Below are positions 39,149 to 47,901 of a stretch of 53,210 nt of DNA, piece by piece. Under the pieces are notes generated by a model that saw only the letters and a program-made list of their open reading frames with translations, searched no databases and was not told the origin of the DNA. The stretch spans positions 1 to 53,210 of the forward strand of contig JADCJC010000046.1 of the NCBI GenBank assembly GCA_020247395.1, given 5' to 3'. Origin of the DNA: Rhodocyclaceae bacterium (GTDB taxonomy: Bacteria > Pseudomonadota > Gammaproteobacteria > Burkholderiales > Usitatibacteraceae). The stretch's first letter is position 1. Each line of letters starts with the position of its first letter. A program made the translations under genes and the position numbers.

Positions 39149-40689
39149 CACAGGTTGTCCAGCGTTTTCAGCGTCTTTGCCGCCTCAATGCGTAGTTCCG
39201 CGCGCTCTTGTGCGGGCATCTTGGTGATGTTCTTTGCCATCAGCGAGGTGCGCGGATTACTCACCAGCATCTTTTCATGTTTATCGAGAAAGTTCCAATA
39301 CAGCGTCGTTACTGGACACGCGGAGGCACCAGTTTTTACATCCGGCTTATAGCGACACCCGGTGCAGTAGTTCGACATGCGTTTGATGTATTGGCCACTC
39401 GCAATGTATGGCTTAGACGTAAAGCGACCGCCGTTGGCATAGAGTGCCATGCCCGCCACATTAGGCAGCTCAACCCATTCAACAGCGTCAACGTAGACCG
39501 CGAGATACCAATCCTCAATCTCCTTCGGCGCGACCTCAGCCATTAAGCCGAAAATACCCGTCACCATCAGGCGCTGGATGTGATGCGCATAGCCATACTT
39601 CAAGGTCTGGCCAATGGTATCGCGCATACAGTTCATGTGCGTTTCACCCGTCCAATACCACGCTGGCAATTTCCGTTTGTGCTGAAAATGGTCGGCTTCC
39701 CGCATGCCCGGCATATCGAGCCAGTACACGCCGCGTATGAATTCGCGCCAGCCCAGCACCTGGCGTACAAAGCCTTCCACCGCCTCAATCGGCGCGCGCC
39801 CGTCTTCGAACGCGGCGACCGCTGCGGCGATCACTTCGCGCGGATTCAGTAGTTTCACATTGAGTGCCGCAGAAATATGCGAGTGATACAAAAACGGCTC
39901 GCGGGTCCACATCGCATCTTGATATTGACCAAATAGGGCGAGTCGCTCATCAATGAATGCCCGCAGGGCTTTTAGCGCGTCATTGCGTTTGACGGGCCAG
40001 GCAAAGTCATCCAGCGTTCCTGGATGGTCGGCGAAGTTTGCTTGGACATCGGCGAAAACTTCAAGCGTGATCGCGTCCGGCGCTACGCGTAGTGTTGACG
40101 GCACCTTAGGCGGCCCGCCCCTCGGAAATGCACCGCGATTTTCTGCGTCAAAATTCCAGCGCCCTTGCAGTGGCTCATCAGCCTCCATCATCACGCCGTG
40201 TCGCTTGCGCATCATGCGGTAGAAGTACTCAAGGCGAAGTTGCTTATAGCCCTTCGCCCAATCGATAAACTCGGCGCGGGTACACATGAAGTGATGATCT
40301 TCGCGCACCACTAAGTTAATCTTGCAGGATTCTGCGAAGGCCATCAAGCGCTGCTCGATCCGCCAATCGCCAGGCTCGACCATCACCACCTTTTCCGGCG
40401 CGTAGTGTTCAACCGCACTTTTCAGCACCTCCAGCAGCGATGCCGCTTTATGCAGTCCGATCCGCCGGTAGTCGACGGCGATTTTTTTCCGCCGTAGCTC
40501 CTCTGCAAAGTGGCGCATCGCGGAAAAGAAGAATGTCGTGCGAGGCTTGGCCGACCAGACGTGTGTGGATTCCTCACGCACCTCAGCCATTAACACCACA
40601 TCAGTTGCGGGGTTGACGTCTGCTAGCGCGGCAGACTCGTGATCAAGCTGATCACCGAGGATGAAGACCAAGTGACGACATTTTTTCAT
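39148..40689 (-). CDS. Iron-sulfur bacterial cryptochrome/(6-4) photolyase (PhrB-like)
   Basis: Light-dependent DNA repair flavoprotein of 513 residues, COG3046 type. The N-terminal antenna domain starts RHLVFILGDQLDHESAAL. Four cysteines at 354, 442, 445 and 458 fit the [4Fe-4S] ligand set of this class, with the same spacing as the Agrobacterium PhrB, and the His-His pair needed for (6-4) repair is at 369-370. The FAD domain has GWREFIRGVYW. It starts six bases after the DUF2256 gene, and its stop overlaps the next gene. Confidence 0.94.
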   Translation of the reverse strand: MKKCRHLVFILGDQLDHESAALADVNPATDVVLMAEVREESTHVWSAKPRTTFFFSAMRHFAEELRRKKIAVDYRRIGLHKAASLLEVLKSAVEHYAPEKVVMVEPGDWRIEQRLMAFAESCKINLVVREDHHFMCTRAEFIDWAKGYKQLRLEYFYRMMRKRHGVMMEADEPLQGRWNFDAENRGAFPRGGPPKVPSTLRVAPDAITLEVFADVQANFADHPGTLDDFAWPVKRNDALKALRAFIDERLALFGQYQDAMWTREPFLYHSHISAALNVKLLNPREVIAAAVAAFEDGRAPIEAVEGFVRQVLGWREFIRGVYWLDMPGMREADHFQHKRKLPAWYWTGETHMNCMRDTIGQTLKYGYAHHIQRLMVTGIFGLMAEVAPKEIEDWYLAVYVDAVEWVELPNVAGMALYANGGRFTSKPYIASGQYIKRMSNYCTGCRYKPDVKTGASACPVTTLYWNFLDKHEKMLVSNPRTSLMAKNITKMPAQERAELRIEAAKTLKTLDNL

Positions 40690-40695
40690 GACAAG

Positions 40696-40872
40696 TCAGT
40701 TCTTTATGGGCGGCGTTTTTTTTGCCGCACCCTCTTTGCGGCATTTGTCCGAGCAGTACTTCACACTTTCCCAATTCTTTTCCCACGCCTTGCGCCAAGT
40801 CATGGGTTTGCCGCACGCCAAACAGGGCTTTGTCGGCAGATAGGATTTGTTTCCCTTGAACTGCGCCAGCAT
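40696..40872 (-). CDS. DUF2256 small zinc-binding protein
   Basis: 58-residue protein found by reading the gap upstream of the photolyase. Two CxxC pairs, CLACGKP and YCSDKCRK, with [15 protein letters not shown] between them, are the DUF2256 signature; function unknown. Its ATG overlaps the stop of the Sua5 gene by one base (TGATG), and its stop lies six bases before the photolyase start. I recall DUF2256 genes next to photolyase/cryptochrome genes in other bacteria, which suggests a role with these flavoproteins, possibly in cofactor or light-damage biology; this link is inferred. Confidence 0.9.
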   Translation of the reverse strand: MLAQFKGNKSYLPTKPCLACGKPMTWRKAWEKNWESVKYCSDKCRKEGAAKKTPPIKN

Positions 40873-41939
40873 CAGTGTTTACCAGCGCCAAACGCCGCTC
40901 GCGACAAGCGGTCGTTTACCGCGTCCCACGCGGCGTCGCTTGGCGGTGCCTCGACCAGTATCATCGCCGTGCCGGCGGCATCCAGCGTGCGTAAACTCGC
41001 ATAAAGATCGCGCGCATAGTCCTCCGGTTTTGCCGGTGCCTGCAGCCAAATCAGGGGGCGCAGATGGCGCATGCCGAATCCCACCGGAGAAGGTGCCGTT
41101 TTCGGTTTCGCGGCAAATGCCAGCACTGCGACACGTTTGGCAGCGGCGAGTAGCGCATCGACTTCGCTCAGGAGCGCGGCCGTCGGCAGCAACTTGAGCG
41201 GTGTGTTTGGGGCGTAGTGCGCGGCGTGATCGCCCGAGACACGGGGCACACCAGCATTCGATAGTCGTGCCGCGTCGCGCGATTTCGGCATAACGCCAGT
41301 TACCCGCGCTATGTCCTCCGCCGAAATCGCCCCAGGGCGCAACAACACCGGCTCTTTCCCCGACAAATCAAGAATAGTCGATTCGATGCCCACATCACAC
41401 GCGCCACCGTCGAGCAACGTGATGCGTTTCTTTGGCGATGTTGTTTCGTTCGCATTGAGCAAATCGCCGAACTCACTCACCACATGCGCGGCAGTTGTTG
41501 GCGAGACACGGCCAAATCGATTGGCAGATGGTGCCGCGACGATACCACTTCCGTACTTGGCAAAGACTTCCAGTAGCGACTGCGCGACCGGGTGCGCGGG
41601 ACAACGTAGCCCAACCGTGTTTTGGCCTCCGGTGACTACATCCGGAATCGCGTCGGTCTTCTTCACAATAAGCGTCAACGGTCCGGGCCAAAAGGCCGCG
41701 ATCAGCGGCGGGACATGGCTTGGAAGCCGTTTTGCCCATTGGCTTAGGTCGTCTCCTTTGCGCACGTGAACAATCAGCGGGTGATCCGCCGGCCGTCCCT
41801 TGGTCGTAAAGATGCGTTTGACCGCAGCCTCGTTGGTGGCGTCGGCGGCAAGGCCGTAGACCGTCTCGGTCGGCATGACGACGAGTTCGCCACGGACTAA
41901 TGCATTTGCCGCATCGGTAATTTGCTTTTGGGTAGGCAC
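40872..41939 (-). CDS. Threonylcarbamoyl-AMP synthase (Sua5/YciO/YrdC)
   Basis: Makes threonylcarbamoyl-AMP for the t6A37 modification of tRNAs. 355 residues from the GTG at 41939. The YrdC domain has [23 protein letters not shown], and [13 protein letters not shown]; the extra C-terminal Sua5 domain starts after about residue 230 ([20 protein letters not shown]). An in-frame TTG at 41993 would lengthen it by 18 residues with little similarity, so the start is uncertain. First gene of the photolyase operon and divergent from dusA, another tRNA-modification gene. Confidence 0.9.
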   Translation of the reverse strand: MPTQKQITDAANALVRGELVVMPTETVYGLAADATNEAAVKRIFTTKGRPADHPLIVHVRKGDDLSQWAKRLPSHVPPLIAAFWPGPLTLIVKKTDAIPDVVTGGQNTVGLRCPAHPVAQSLLEVFAKYGSGIVAAPSANRFGRVSPTTAAHVVSEFGDLLNANETTSPKKRITLLDGGACDVGIESTILDLSGKEPVLLRPGAISAEDIARVTGVMPKSRDAARLSNAGVPRVSGDHAAHYAPNTPLKLLPTAALLSEVDALLAAAKRVAVLAFAAKPKTAPSPVGFGMRHLRPLIWLQAPAKPEDYARDLYASLRTLDAAGTAMILVEAPPSDAAWDAVNDRLSRAAFGAGKH

Positions 41940-42036
41940 ACCACATTTTGCCGGAAGTTCAGTTCGCCCAATACAAGTTCGCAAGTTCGACAAGTTCTGG
42001 CTAAGTTGTCACTCACACCGCTAAAATTACCAAACC

Positions 42037-43002
42037 ATGTCAATTGTTCCCAGTCCTTGGCGCCTGTCCGTCGCACCGATGATGGACTGGACCGACCGTC
42101 ACTGCCGATACTTTCACCGGCTGCTGACCAAGCGGACGCGTCTCTATACGGAAATGGTGACTACCGGCGCATTGATTCACGGCGACCGCCCGCGCCATCT
42201 CAATTTCAATGTTGAAGAACATCCGGTCGCGTTGCAACTCGGTGGCAGTGACGCCGCAGATTTGGCGACTTGCGCCAAGTTAGGGAAGGACTGGGGCTAC
42301 GACGAAATCAACTTAAATTGTGGCTGCCCAGCCGAGCGGGTTCAGCGCGGCAGCTTTGGTGCGAGTCTCATGTCCGAGCCGGCGCTGGTCGCCGACTGTG
42401 TGAAGGCGATGGCTGACGCCACCACGATTGCGATCACCGTCAAACATCGTATCGGTATCGACGCGGTCGATCAATATGGCTTTGTTCGCGACTTTGTCGG
42501 CACCATCGCCGACGCGGGCTGCAACGTCTTTATTGCGCATGCCAGAAATGCCATATTGAAAGGCTTGAGCCCAAAAGAAAACCGCGAGATCCCGCCGCTA
42601 AAGTACCAATACGTGTACCAACTCAAGCGAGATTTTCCGCATCTGACGATCGTGCTAAACGGTGGCGTAACAACGACGGCTGATATCCATGCGCATTTAG
42701 CTCACATCGATGGCGTGATGGTCGGACGCGAGGCGTACCACAACCCGTACTGGCTATCGACTTGGGACCACGCGCTTTTCGGCGAGATGTTGTCCTTTTG
42801 TGAACGCGAAGACATCGAAGCCGCGATGGAGGCCTACATTGCCGCGCAACTGGCAACAGACCACAGCTTTCATCCCCATAACGCGAGGCGGCATATGGTT
42901 GGTTTATACAAAGGACTGCCAGGTGCCCGCGCGTGGCGGCGCAAAATTACAGGCAATACGATTGAACGTGTCGCGCAAACACTAGCCGCAATGGAGGGAT
43001 GA
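42037..43002 (+). CDS. dusA: tRNA-dihydrouridine synthase A
   Basis: FMN enzyme reducing uridine 20/20a of tRNA D loops. 321 residues, starting with SVAPMMDWTDRHCRYFHRLL. The catalytic cysteine is C97 in NLNCGCPAERVQ, and KGLSPKENREIPPLKY is diagnostic of the DusA subgroup. The C-terminal helical domain ends in TIERVAQTLAAMEG. The stop overlaps the next gene's upstream start by four bases. Confidence 0.96.
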   Translation: MSIVPSPWRLSVAPMMDWTDRHCRYFHRLLTKRTRLYTEMVTTGALIHGDRPRHLNFNVEEHPVALQLGGSDAADLATCAKLGKDWGYDEINLNCGCPAERVQRGSFGASLMSEPALVADCVKAMADATTIAITVKHRIGIDAVDQYGFVRDFVGTIADAGCNVFIAHARNAILKGLSPKENREIPPLKYQYVYQLKRDFPHLTIVLNGGVTTTADIHAHLAHIDGVMVGREAYHNPYWLSTWDHALFGEMLSFCEREDIEAAMEAYIAAQLATDHSFHPHNARRHMVGLYKGLPGARAWRRKITGNTIERVAQTLAAMEG

Positions 43003-43745
43003 CAACTAATGAAACAACCCACGCTATGAAACCTGTCGCCATTTTTCGTTTTTCGCCGGGCGAGGGAGCCGGTTACCTCCAAACTTTTCTGGAATCGCGC
43101 AAGATTCCGTGGCAGTTGTTTCAAGTCGATCATGGTATCCATGTACCTAACAGCGTAGACGGGTTCTCCGGTTATGTCTTCATGGGTGGCCCAATGAGTG
43201 TGAACGATCCCCTGCCATGGATTCCACATGTGCTAAAGCTAATCCGCTCGGCCATTGCCGAACAAAAACCATGCCTTGGTCACTGCCTAGGCGGACAATT
43301 GATGTCCAAGGCTCTCGGCGGCGTGGTAACAAAGAACCCGGTCAAAGAGATCGGCTGGAATCCGATTCGTATTGACGATAACGAAGTGTCGCGCCAATGG
43401 CTAGGCGACGATATGGTCGATAACCGTGACTTCATTACCTTTCAGTGGCACGGTGAAACCTTCACCATTCCCGAAGGGGCGACGCGTATTGTCACCGGCG
43501 ACGCTTGCGCCAACCAAGCCTACGTGATTGGCAACTCACTGGGAATGCAATGCCACGTCGAAATGACGCAGAAAATGATTCAGGCGTGGTGTCGCGATTG
43601 GGAAAGGGAACACGCCGACCCACTGTTACCCAGCGTGCAAACACCGGATGAAATGATGGAAGAAACACGCGACAACATCGTGCTGCTCAATCGGATTGCC
43701 GACCGCCTCTATGGGCGGTGGTGTGAGGGTCTGTCAAAAGAATGA
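42999..43745 (+). CDS. Class-I glutamine amidotransferase-like protein
   Basis: 248 residues with a stand-alone GATase1 domain. The nucleophile is C96 in CLGHCLGGQLM, and the His-Glu pair appears as CHVEMT. Such proteins include GMP-synthase-like amidotransferases and gamma-glutamyl hydrolase-type enzymes; substrate not clear. The start at 42999 gives an ATGA overlap with dusA; the ATG at 43026 (MKPVAIFRFS) is closer to homologues. Confidence 0.88.
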   Translation: MTTNETTHAMKPVAIFRFSPGEGAGYLQTFLESRKIPWQLFQVDHGIHVPNSVDGFSGYVFMGGPMSVNDPLPWIPHVLKLIRSAIAEQKPCLGHCLGGQLMSKALGGVVTKNPVKEIGWNPIRIDDNEVSRQWLGDDMVDNRDFITFQWHGETFTIPEGATRIVTGDACANQAYVIGNSLGMQCHVEMTQKMIQAWCRDWEREHADPLLPSVQTPDEMMEETRDNIVLLNRIADRLYGRWCEGLSKE

Positions 43746-43752
43746 CTGAAGA

Positions 43753-44238
43753 CTAATCGCGAAAGTTCTCAAACTGCAAGGGCACTTCATCGATTTCGGA
43801 TTTGCAAAGTGCCATCACCGCCTGCAAATCATCTCGTTTGGCACCTGTTACCCGCACGGTCTCTCCCTGAATCGCCGCAGTCACCTTTAACTTGGAGTCC
43901 TTGATCAATCGCTGAATTTTCTTGCCAAGTTCAGTCTTGATGCCACTCTTGACGTTGATAATCTGCCTGACCTTGTCCCCGCCAATTTTTTCTTTGGGCT
44001 TTTCGTCGAGCAAGCGCACGTCCACTTGGCGCTTGGCCATTTTGTTCAACATCACGTCTTTGACTTGACTCAACTTGAAATCGTCGTCGGCATACAGCGT
44101 CAGCTCCAACTCTTTCTGCTCGACCCGCGCGTCGGAACCTTTGAAGTCAAATCGATTGCTGACTTCTTTGTTGGTCTGCTCAATCGCATTCTTGAGCTCA
44201 ACCTTGTTTGCTTCTGAAACGATGTCGAATGAAGGCAT
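43753..44238 (-). CDS. yajQ: YajQ family nucleotide-binding protein
   Basis: 161 residues, the usual length. [20 protein letters not shown] and NRFDFKGSD at the start and the C-terminal [15 protein letters not shown] are diagnostic. A Xanthomonas homologue binds cyclic di-GMP; other members have been linked to tRNA or nucleotide binding. It is convergent with the amidotransferase gene, separated by only seven bases with no room for a terminator. Confidence 0.95.
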   Translation of the reverse strand: MPSFDIVSEANKVELKNAIEQTNKEVSNRFDFKGSDARVEQKELELTLYADDDFKLSQVKDVMLNKMAKRQVDVRLLDEKPKEKIGGDKVRQIINVKSGIKTELGKKIQRLIKDSKLKVTAAIQGETVRVTGAKRDDLQAVMALCKSEIDEVPLQFENFRD

Positions 44239-44277
44239 GATTTAGAGATTAAGTTGAAAGAACAACAAAAGACGATC

Positions 44278-44371
44278 GAACGGCAGATAGACGCAGTTGA
44301 ACGCTGATTAAAAACTCAGGTGTTTTTCTTTTGGCTCTATCTGAGTTCATCTGCGTCTATCTGCGGTTCCA
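44278..44371. repeat. Decamer-based inverted repeat between yajQ and argG
   Basis: Three decamers in tandem on the + strand at 44339-44368 (ATCTGAGTTC, ATCTGCGTCT, ATCTGCGGTT) and a reverse-complement set at 44284-44303 (CAGATAGACG, CAGTTGAACG). The core arms CAGATAGACGCAG (44284-44296) and CTGCGTCTATCTG (44351-44363) are perfect complements across about 54 bases. It resembles the widespread ATCTGCG-type intergenic repeats seen in many environmental proteobacteria. The transcript could fold into a long stem. Confidence 0.85.
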
Positions 44372-44378
44372 TAAAACC

Positions 44379-45725
44379 CTACTTCTTTTTTCCGCCCGCC
44401 GCTTTGTTCGCCGCGATCCTTAACCGCAGCGCATTGAGCTTGATGAAACCACCGGCATCCGCTTGGTTGTATGCGCCACCGTCATCGTCAAAGGTGGAGA
44501 TGGTTTGGTCGAACAACGAATCAGTTTTGGATTCACGACCAACACACATCACGGTACCTTTGTAAAGTTTCAGCTTGACGGTACCGTTGACAGTGGCCTG
44601 CGATTGATCGATGAGCGATTGCAACAAGACGCGCTCTGGCGAGAACCAGTAACCGTTATAGATCATACGTCCGTATCGCGGCATCAAATCGTCTTTCAGC
44701 GCCAACACTTCGCGATCCATCGCGATTGACTCAATGGCGCGGTGCGCGCGCAACATGATAGTTCCACCCGGTGTTTCGTAGCAGCCGCGCGACTTCATGC
44801 CAACGTAACGATTCTCGACCATGTCGAGGCGACCGATGCCGTGTTTGCCGCCGATGCGATTGAGTTCCGTTAGCACTTTGGCAGGCGACAATCTCTTGCC
44901 ATTGATTGCAACAATGTCCCCTTTGGCATACGTGAGCTCAATGTACTCGGGCTTGTTTGGTGCTTTTTCCGGCGATGCCGTGATGCGCCACATACTCTCT
45001 TCGGGCTCGTAATTTGGATCTTCGAGAATGCCGCCCTCGTAAGAAATGTGCAGCAAGTTGGCGTCCATCGAATACGGTGCGCCGCCACCCTTGCGCTTCT
45101 TAAAATCGACCGGGATATTGTGTTTGTCTGCATACGCAAGTAACTTCTCACGCGAGAGCAGATCCCACTCACGCCATGGCGCCATGATCTTCACGTTAGG
45201 CATCAGCGCATATGCGCCCAGCTCGAAACGAACTTGATCGTTGCCTTTGCCCGTCGCGCCATGCGAAATTGCATCGGCGCCGGTTTTGCGCGCAATCGAA
45301 ATCAATTGCTTGGCGATCAACGGGCGGGCGATGGATGTGCCGAGCAAATATTCGCCTTCATAAACGGTATTGGCGCGGAACATCGGGAATACAAAGTCGC
45401 GCACAAACTCTTCACGCAAATCTTCTATGAAGATGTGTTCTTTCTTGATCCCCATCGCCAGCGCTTTTTTGCGGGCCGGCTCGACCTCTTCACCCTGGCC
45501 GATATCGGCCGTAAAGGTCACGACTTCGCATTGATATTCGTCTTGCAGCCATTTCAAGATGACTGACGTATCCAAGCCACCCGAATACGCCAGCACCACA
45601 CGTTTAGGTTTGTCGCCCGTCGCGCCATTGGATTTTCCAGCAGCTTTCTTCGCAACCTTGCGGGTGTTGGACTTGGCAAGTTTGCCGGGTTTAGAGTTGG
45701 CGACTTTGCCAATGGCCTCGCTCAT
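44379..45725 (-). CDS. argG: Argininosuccinate synthase with basic N-terminal extension
   Basis: Joins citrulline and aspartate using ATP in arginine biosynthesis. 448 residues. The PP-loop [15 protein letters not shown] begins at residue 46, whereas in most homologues it begins near residue 8. The first 40 residues are therefore an extra lysine/alanine-rich segment, in frame from the only good ATG (45725). [14 protein letters not shown] and [14 protein letters not shown] are core motifs. The C-terminus also ends in a lysine tail (AAGGKKK). Last gene of the arg cluster. Confidence 0.96.
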   Translation of the reverse strand: MSEAIGKVANSKPGKLAKSNTRKVAKKAAGKSNGATGDKPKRVVLAYSGGLDTSVILKWLQDEYQCEVVTFTADIGQGEEVEPARKKALAMGIKKEHIFIEDLREEFVRDFVFPMFRANTVYEGEYLLGTSIARPLIAKQLISIARKTGADAISHGATGKGNDQVRFELGAYALMPNVKIMAPWREWDLLSREKLLAYADKHNIPVDFKKRKGGGAPYSMDANLLHISYEGGILEDPNYEPEESMWRITASPEKAPNKPEYIELTYAKGDIVAINGKRLSPAKVLTELNRIGGKHGIGRLDMVENRYVGMKSRGCYETPGGTIMLRAHRAIESIAMDREVLALKDDLMPRYGRMIYNGYWFSPERVLLQSLIDQSQATVNGTVKLKLYKGTVMCVGRESKTDSLFDQTISTFDDDGGAYNQADAGGFIKLNALRLRIAANKAAGGKKK

Positions 45726-45798
45726 TTATCGGTTCTCTTTAGTGTGTGCACAGGTCCCACCATGTATGCAAGTGCACAGATCGGCCGGAAAGGTCACC

Positions 45799-45842
45799 GT
45801 TCGCGGTGGTAGGCACCTGATGGTGCCGCGGGAGTCGCGAAC
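45799..45842 (-). promoter_or_regulatory. Hairpin in the argG leader
   Basis: Two-part stem: GTTCGCG (45799-45805) pairs with CGCGAAC (45836-45842), and inside it GGCACC (45812-45817) pairs with GGTGCC (45822-45827) around a four-base loop. It lies 74 bases upstream of the argG ATG and has no T-run. Candidate regulatory leader element. Confidence 0.4.
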
Positions 45843-45881
45843 AGGATCAAAGCCGTGCCAGCCAGCCGCTGACACAAATAA

Positions 45882-45887
45882 ATTATA
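45882..45887 (-). promoter_or_regulatory. Possible -10 box for argG
   Basis: Consensus TATAAT on the - strand; no convincing -35 at the correct distance. If used, transcription starts near 45875 and gives a leader of about 150 bases. Confidence 0.3.
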
Positions 45888-45891
45888 CGAC

Positions 45892-45958
45892 GATGGGGCG
45901 TCGTAGATGGCGCGACGCCATCACGTCCGTCCCGCCAAGGAGCTGGGGCGGGGCGGAC
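45892..45958. repeat. Pair of GC-rich inverted repeats downstream of the arg-cluster unknown gene
   Basis: First stem: GGCGTCG (45897-45903) with CGACGCC (45913-45919). Second stem: a 12-base arm at 45925-45936 with its complement at 45947-45958 (one T-G pair), loop of ten bases. The second stem ends 23 bases after the stop of the - strand unknown gene and has no T-run. Could act as mRNA stabiliser or REP-like element. Confidence 0.7.
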
Positions 45959-45981
45959 GGAGGCGGAAAGAACGGACTGAC

Positions 45982-46905
45982 TTATTTCTTGGCTGGTGCC
46001 GCAGCGACCGGCTTCACTTCTTGGATGGTCACACTGACACCGATCTCGGTTTCTCCGACCGCACGCGCGGCGGAGCGCTCGATCAGGTCACCAACACTTT
46101 TTGCCAACACATCCATCGGGATACTCCGACCTACATCGATAGCCGTGGAGTTCGGATCATTGAGCTTTTGAAAGTCATGCCGCGCATTCTTTTCTAGTAC
46201 GCGCATCGTCTTGGCGTCGATCACGTAGACCTGAATATACGAATACGGCGCAACGTAAACCTTCGACTTGTTCTTTTTGCCATCACCGGGATTCGTGGTA
46301 TCTGACTCGCCCTGGTTGCTAACGTCGATCTCCGGATTGCCGTCCTGGCCTTCAAGCGAGCCGCCGGTGAGGGGTTGCACATAGATTCCTAGGCCATGCA
46401 GCTTCGGCCCCATCCCCTGGCGCTCCGATTGCAGGTACTTCGGTGTCGCGACGATAATCTTGTCCCATTTGGCGCGTTCAGGCAGTTTTTCCAACTCGGA
46501 GACGATCTTGCCGATGGCGACCGCCTCGCGATCTTGCGGCAACACATTGTCAAGCTCTGTGGGGTTCAATGTGATGAAAACGCGCTCGCTATCGGGATGC
46601 GCATTGCCTATAGCGGTGTCCAGCCCGCGAAGCACTGCAAGATTGAGGCCATTGTTTTGCGCTTTGAGCGTTCGCCGAACATTGTTGTCGATGATGTTCG
46701 ATCCCGTGCTTTCCTTTTGTCGCACATAGGTAAATTGATCACCGACTGCCGAAACTAATGCAAACACCTGCTTCTTTTCGGCCGCCGCGCTCGCCGGTTT
46801 GGCCGTTGGGCTCGCGTCTGACGCAGGCGCTGCGCTCGCTGTAGTCGCAACCAAGCTAGCCGCAATTATCGACACCATCAAAAGCCGTTTTGACTGGTTT
46901 TCCAT
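45982..46905 (-). CDS. Predicted exported protein of unknown function
   Basis: 307 residues from the ATG at 46905, six bases after AAGGAG (an adjacent ATG at 46908 is possible). Residues 1-24 are a signal peptide (KR, then MVSIIAASLVATTASAAPA). The mature part begins with an alanine/serine-rich linker, contains no motif I recognise, and has a low-complexity aspartate/glycine/asparagine/lysine segment near residues 190-215. It lies between argF and argG on the same strand, 77 bases after argF. Function unknown; an envelope protein inside an amino-acid biosynthesis cluster is unexpected. Confidence 0.85.
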   Translation of the reverse strand: MENQSKRLLMVSIIAASLVATTASAAPASDASPTAKPASAAAEKKQVFALVSAVGDQFTYVRQKESTGSNIIDNNVRRTLKAQNNGLNLAVLRGLDTAIGNAHPDSERVFITLNPTELDNVLPQDREAVAIGKIVSELEKLPERAKWDKIIVATPKYLQSERQGMGPKLHGLGIYVQPLTGGSLEGQDGNPEIDVSNQGESDTTNPGDGKKNKSKVYVAPYSYIQVYVIDAKTMRVLEKNARHDFQKLNDPNSTAIDVGRSIPMDVLAKSVGDLIERSAARAVGETEIGVSVTIQEVKPVAAAPAKK

Positions 46906-46985
46906 CATTGACTCCTTTTTAAAGTTCCACAATTGGCGGGCAGCTTCAGTGCTTTTGGCTCCGAGACAGCCGCCAGTTCTTGTGT

Positions 46986-47900
46986 TTAGCTATCAATCTT
47001 TCCCAACAACAAGTACTCCATCAGCGCCTTTTGCACATGGAGGCGATTCTCTGCCTCTTCCCACACTACCGACTGCGATCCCTCGAGAACCTCTTCAGTA
47101 ACTTCCTCACCACGATGCGCAGGCAGGCAATGCATGAACAACGCATCTTTCGCCGCAGAGTCCATCATCTCCGTATCAACGATGAAGTCTGCAAAAGCTT
47201 TCTTTCGCGTTTCCGTCTCAGCCTCGTAGCCCATACTGGTCCAAACGTCTGTGGTGACCAGATGCGCACCGCTCGCAGCCGCCATCGGATCAGTAAATGT
47301 TTTCAGATGCGCACGATCCGACTCCGCCACTCGGGATTCCTCCATCGCGTAACCGGCAGGCGTTGCAACATTCAACGTAAAGCCAAAGATACGCGCCGCT
47401 TCCAGCCAGGTATAGCTCATGTTGTTTGCGTCGCCGACCCACGCCACCGTTTTCCCGGTGATTGAACCCCTGTGCTCGATAAACGTGAAGACATCGGCCA
47501 GCACTTGACAGGGGTGGAATTCGTTGGTGAGGCCATTGATCACCGGCACCCGCGAATGTGCCGCGAATCGTTCCACCTTATCTTGCTCATATGTCCGGAT
47601 CATGACCAGATCAACCATCCGCGAAATCACCCGCGCGGTGTCTTCAATCGGCTCGGCGCGTCCGAGCTGTGTCGACTGCGCATCCAAATGAATTGCTTGT
47701 CCGCCGAGTTGATAAATGCCCGCTTCGAATGAGACACGGGTACGGGTGGAACTCTTTTCAAATACCATCGCCAGCATGCGATCCGTTAGTGGCTGGTAAG
47801 GAATGTATTGCTTGAATCTCTTCTTCAGAACAGTGGTGCGCTCGATGATGTGGTCGAACTCATGCTTGCCAAAATCGGAGAGCTTAAGAAAATGTTTCAT
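46986..47900 (-). CDS. argF: Ornithine carbamoyltransferase
   Basis: Makes citrulline from ornithine and carbamoyl phosphate. 304 residues. Carbamoyl-phosphate motif STRTR at 51-55, FHPCQVLADVFT ornithine-side motif, and HCLPAHRGEEV near the C-terminus. The start lies one base after the argD stop, so the genes are probably coupled. Confidence 0.98.
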   Translation of the reverse strand: MKHFLKLSDFGKHEFDHIIERTTVLKKRFKQYIPYQPLTDRMLAMVFEKSSTRTRVSFEAGIYQLGGQAIHLDAQSTQLGRAEPIEDTARVISRMVDLVMIRTYEQDKVERFAAHSRVPVINGLTNEFHPCQVLADVFTFIEHRGSITGKTVAWVGDANNMSYTWLEAARIFGFTLNVATPAGYAMEESRVAESDRAHLKTFTDPMAAASGAHLVTTDVWTSMGYEAETETRKKAFADFIVDTEMMDSAAKDALFMHCLPAHRGEEVTEEVLEGSQSVVWEEAENRLHVQKALMEYLLLGKIDS

Positions 47901-47901
47901 A

